A DNA stretch of 64,000 nt from Sphingobacterium sp. (GTDB lineage: Bacteria; Bacteroidota; Bacteroidia; Sphingobacteriales; Sphingobacteriaceae), in NCBI GenBank assembly GCA_031253985.1, contig JAIRVH010000042.1, positions 1 to 64,000 on the forward strand, written 5' to 3'. Made by a program: the position numbers and the translations under genes. The notes under the pieces were generated by a model, which did not search any database, was not told the DNA's origin, and saw nothing but the letters and a program-made list of their open reading frames with translations. Numbering within the stretch: the first letter of the stretch is position 1; every line of letters begins with the position of its first letter. Below are positions 62,425-64,000 of this stretch, piece after piece.

Positions 62425-62619
62425 CTAAGACCAGCATTGGGCCTGTACGGTTGCTAGATCGATACCGGTATAGGACGCAAATTCCTCGATCGTCACGTAC
62501 TGATCGCATCGTTTGCCATAGGCCGCTTTGATGGTCGCCAGGATACGTACAGCCTGCTTGTAGCTCTTACCCAGAAGAGTACTCACATCTTTTGCATAAA
62601 TGCAAACGCGTTTGGACAT
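62425..62619 (-). CDS. Small putative DNA-binding protein
   Basis: A 64-residue protein: MSKRVCIYAKDVSTLLGKSY then a helical region (AVRILATIKAAYGKRCDQYV) and a second helix pair (IEEFASYTGIDLATV). It looks like short helix-turn-helix-like proteins common in Bacteroidota as I recall, often next to phage or plasmid genes. No function is established. It stands alone, with tandem short repeats further along. Confidence 0.6.
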   Translation of the reverse strand: MSKRVCIYAKDVSTLLGKSYKQAVRILATIKAAYGKRCDQYVTIEEFASYTGIDLATVQAQCWS

Positions 62620-62747
62620 AAATCTCCTTTACTTTATAGTTAATACATAACAGTCCTGTTTAGGGTTGTTTTTTGGTCGCCATCTGCTCGGGCCAGGCAC
62701 GCTTGTAGCACCTTTAAAGCACTTTTCGCTTTGTACCAAAACAGTAC

Positions 62748-62791
62748 TATATCCGTGCTTTATCTGTACTATATCTGTGCTATATCCCTAC
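62748..62791 (+). repeat. Tandem array of four 11-bp units
   Basis: Units TATATCCGTGC, TTTATCTGTAC, TATATCTGTGC and TATATCCCTAC occupy 62748-62758, 62759-62769, 62770-62780 and 62781-62791. It lies in the spacer between a small minus-strand gene and the plus-strand hypothetical at 63044. Confidence 0.8.
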
Positions 62792-62890
62792 TGGGACTGT
62801 GAAGCTTCCGCCGGACCGCTTCCCCCGGCTACCCAAACTGCCGTAAACATTAATTTAAAGTTACAAAAAAAAATAAATGTAAACGATGGA

Positions 62891-62990
62891 CATATGACCC
62901 CATTTGACCCCATATGACCCCATCCGGGTACATATCGCCCCATCCGGGTACAAATGGGTACAAATGACCCCATATGGGGACATATGGGAC
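62891..62990 (+). repeat. Array of ten 10-bp units with phased CA
   Basis: Ten consecutive decamers start with CA: forms CATATGACCC, CATTTGACCC, CATCCGGGTA, CATATCGCCC, CAAATGGGTA, CATATGGGGA and the like. The unit length is close to one helical turn, and the units mix ACCC and its complement GGGT, so the array can also form many short inverted pairs. It ends 53 bp before the ATG at 63044. Confidence 0.85.
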
Positions 62991-63043
62991 AGCAGTTTAT
63001 TTTCTGCCCTGCATCTTTGTTTCGTAATCCAAGATATACAATC

Positions 63044-63811
63044 ATGGCAAGACAAGAAAGCTTAGTGAAGTTTAAGGGTAAGATCGGGGATCTATCCTTT
63101 TACAAGACAAAAGATGGTTATCTGGCACGCACCAAGGGCGGGCCGAGCAAGGAGCAGATCAAAAGCGATCCACGTTTCCTACGGACCAGAGAAAATGGCA
63201 GCGAATTTGGCCGTGCGGCCAATGTGGGCAAAATGCTGCGCGAACAGCTCCGTCCGGTGCTGGTCCAGGGAGCCGACGTGACGTTCTCCAACAGGCTGAC
63301 AAGCTTAATGAACCGTGTCCTGCGGGCCGACGAGGTCAACGGCCGGGGCGACAGGCAGATCATCGCCAGCAACCTCGGGGTACTGACAGGCATGGAATGT
63401 AATGTGCGCGCCAAACTCAGTGAGGTGTTTTATGCGCAGGCACGTCCGGTCTATGACAGCGCCACGGCAGAGACCACGCTCGAGCTGCCGGAGATGATCG
63501 CCAAAAACCAGATCAAGGCACTCCAGGGGGCCACACATGTGCAGGTGCTGCTGGCGGTGACTGAATTTGACAGCAACCGTCAGGAAGTTAATGGGCTTTC
63601 CATCGTGCGTTCTTCGTACCTGGATATCGGCCGCAGCGATCCGTCGCCGGCCCAGGTGCTGCATGCGCAGCAGGAGGATCTGCCCCAGCCGGGCACTGCG
63701 CTGCTCGTGCTGATGGGGGTCAGCTACTTTCAGTTCGTCAGTGGCGGCTACTATCCCCTGGCCAATGGGCAGTACAATGCGCTCACCTTTGTACAGGTAA
63801 TCCAGAGTTAG
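63044..63811 (+). CDS. Conserved hypothetical protein
   Basis: The ATG at 63044 (MARQESLVKFKGKIGDLSFY) is chosen over one at 62954 that lies in the repeat array; the product has 255 residues. KIGDLSFYKTKDGYLARTKG at the start and RENGSEFGRAANVGKMLR are features of a family I have seen in Sphingobacteriaceae, but its function is unknown. The middle (residues about 120-190) is soluble and mixed. The next gene starts 4 bp after the stop, so both are one operon; the partner resembles DUF5675, suggesting a phage-derived or surface structure context. Confidence 0.7.
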   Translation: MARQESLVKFKGKIGDLSFYKTKDGYLARTKGGPSKEQIKSDPRFLRTRENGSEFGRAANVGKMLREQLRPVLVQGADVTFSNRLTSLMNRVLRADEVNGRGDRQIIASNLGVLTGMECNVRAKLSEVFYAQARPVYDSATAETTLELPEMIAKNQIKALQGATHVQVLLAVTEFDSNRQEVNGLSIVRSSYLDIGRSDPSPAQVLHAQQEDLPQPGTALLVLMGVSYFQFVSGGYYPLANGQYNALTFVQVIQS

Positions 63812-63815
63812 GCTG

Positions 63816-64000
63816 ATGAAAAAGCAGCATATCCTGCAGCTCCGTCGGAAGTACGGCGCTGCGGGGACCAACGGAACGATTACCTACCGCGGCGAAGCGA
63901 TATGCCATACCATTGAATTGCCCGACCGAAACAACCTGCCGCGCATCAGCTGTATTCCCGTCGGCCAGTATAAGCTGGCCAAAAGGCAATACCCGCGCCA
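63816..64000 (+). CDS. DUF5675-like protein, 5' part (runs off the window)
   Basis: Starts ATG at 63816 and stays open to the last base. The visible 61 residues include QHILQLRRKYGAAGTNGTIT, a HTIELPDRNNLPRISCIPVG segment and QYKLAKR. The LPRISCIPxGxY pattern fits the start of DUF5675, a small family related to phage-type proteins. It is translationally close to the upstream gene (4 bp gap). The remaining part is outside the window. Confidence 0.7.
   Translation, partial: MKKQHILQLRRKYGAAGTNGTITYRGEAICHTIELPDRNNLPRISCIPVGQYKLAKRQYPR

Noticed and set aside
62891..62990. Decamer array considered as CRISPR
   Set aside because: Units are 10 bp without spacers, so it is a tandem array, not a CRISPR.

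Overview
The window looks like chromosomal DNA of a Bacteroidota, most likely Sphingobacteriaceae (Sphingobacterium/Pedobacter type). Signs are a SusC/RagA-SusD/RagB pair beside a TlpA-like thioredoxin and a DUF6520-type peptide, promoters of the form TTTG-N20-TAnnTTTG, DUF4468- and DUF6705-like secreted proteins, a split class I lanthipeptide dehydratase, and AT-rich start regions without strong Shine-Dalgarno sequences. No rRNA, tRNA or CRISPR array was seen. The taxon is inferred from gene families, not from a marker gene.

Layout. (1) 1-5.8 kb is a scrapyard: a DUF4468-like secreted protein, an Rpn-family PD-(D/E)XK nuclease bracketed by two copies of a ~290-330 bp repeat, a frame-broken Rhs/polymorphic-toxin end followed by a Sel1-repeat gene, and a zeta-toxin fragment that has lost its P-loop but keeps its small partner. 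(2) 5.95-7.3 kb: a serine hydrolase and an alpha/beta hydrolase cut off where the next block begins. (3) 7.3-22.2 kb: a complete AT-rich class I lanthipeptide cluster with precursor (15073-15318), split LanB, zinc-ligand LanC, a second LanC-like protein lacking the ligands, an S41 protease, a C39-peptidase ABC exporter, an HlyD-type adaptor and two putative glycosyltransferases. It may make a glycosylated lanthipeptide. (4) 22.3-28.9 kb: an array of small immunity-like genes (SMI1/KNR4, DUF3885, LRR-like, GNAT, DUF6705-like and others) mixed with pseudogenes and a dispersed ~300-450 bp repeat carrying a UPF0145 (YbjQ-like) fragment. (5) 29.4-41 kb: a defence-type island with an undescribed three-gene unit (coiled-coil membrane protein, small membrane protein, Hanks kinase), a PIN-like protein, a HEPN-like protein, a single-chain SIR2-Argonaute and an XRE regulator. 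(6) 40.9-41.46 kb: an operator palindrome, a near-consensus promoter, a strongly structured non-coding region and a 36-aa ORF, ending in a terminator. (7) 41.8-48.6 kb: a small protein, TlpA-like protein, SusC, SusD, terminator and DUF6520-like peptide, probably an outer-membrane uptake unit. (8) 49-62.2 kb: a more GC-rich run of AraC, Crp and LytTR regulators with short-chain dehydrogenases, epoxide hydrolase, aldehyde dehydrogenase and aldo/keto reductase. (9) 62.4-64 kb: a small DNA-binding-like protein, two short-period arrays (4 x 11 bp and 10 x 10 bp), a conserved hypothetical and the start of a DUF5675-like gene running off the window.

How the parts work together. In the lanthipeptide cluster the precursor should be dehydrated by the two LanB halves, cyclised by LanC, possibly glycosylated, then cleaved at its GA site and exported by the C39-ABC transporter with the HlyD protein; the S41 protease may trim it. 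In the island, SIR2-Argonaute is expected to sense invading nucleic acid and deplete NAD+, while the PIN and HEPN proteins are probable RNases; this is family knowledge applied by analogy. No homology search was possible, so names rest on motifs, architecture and neighbourhood.
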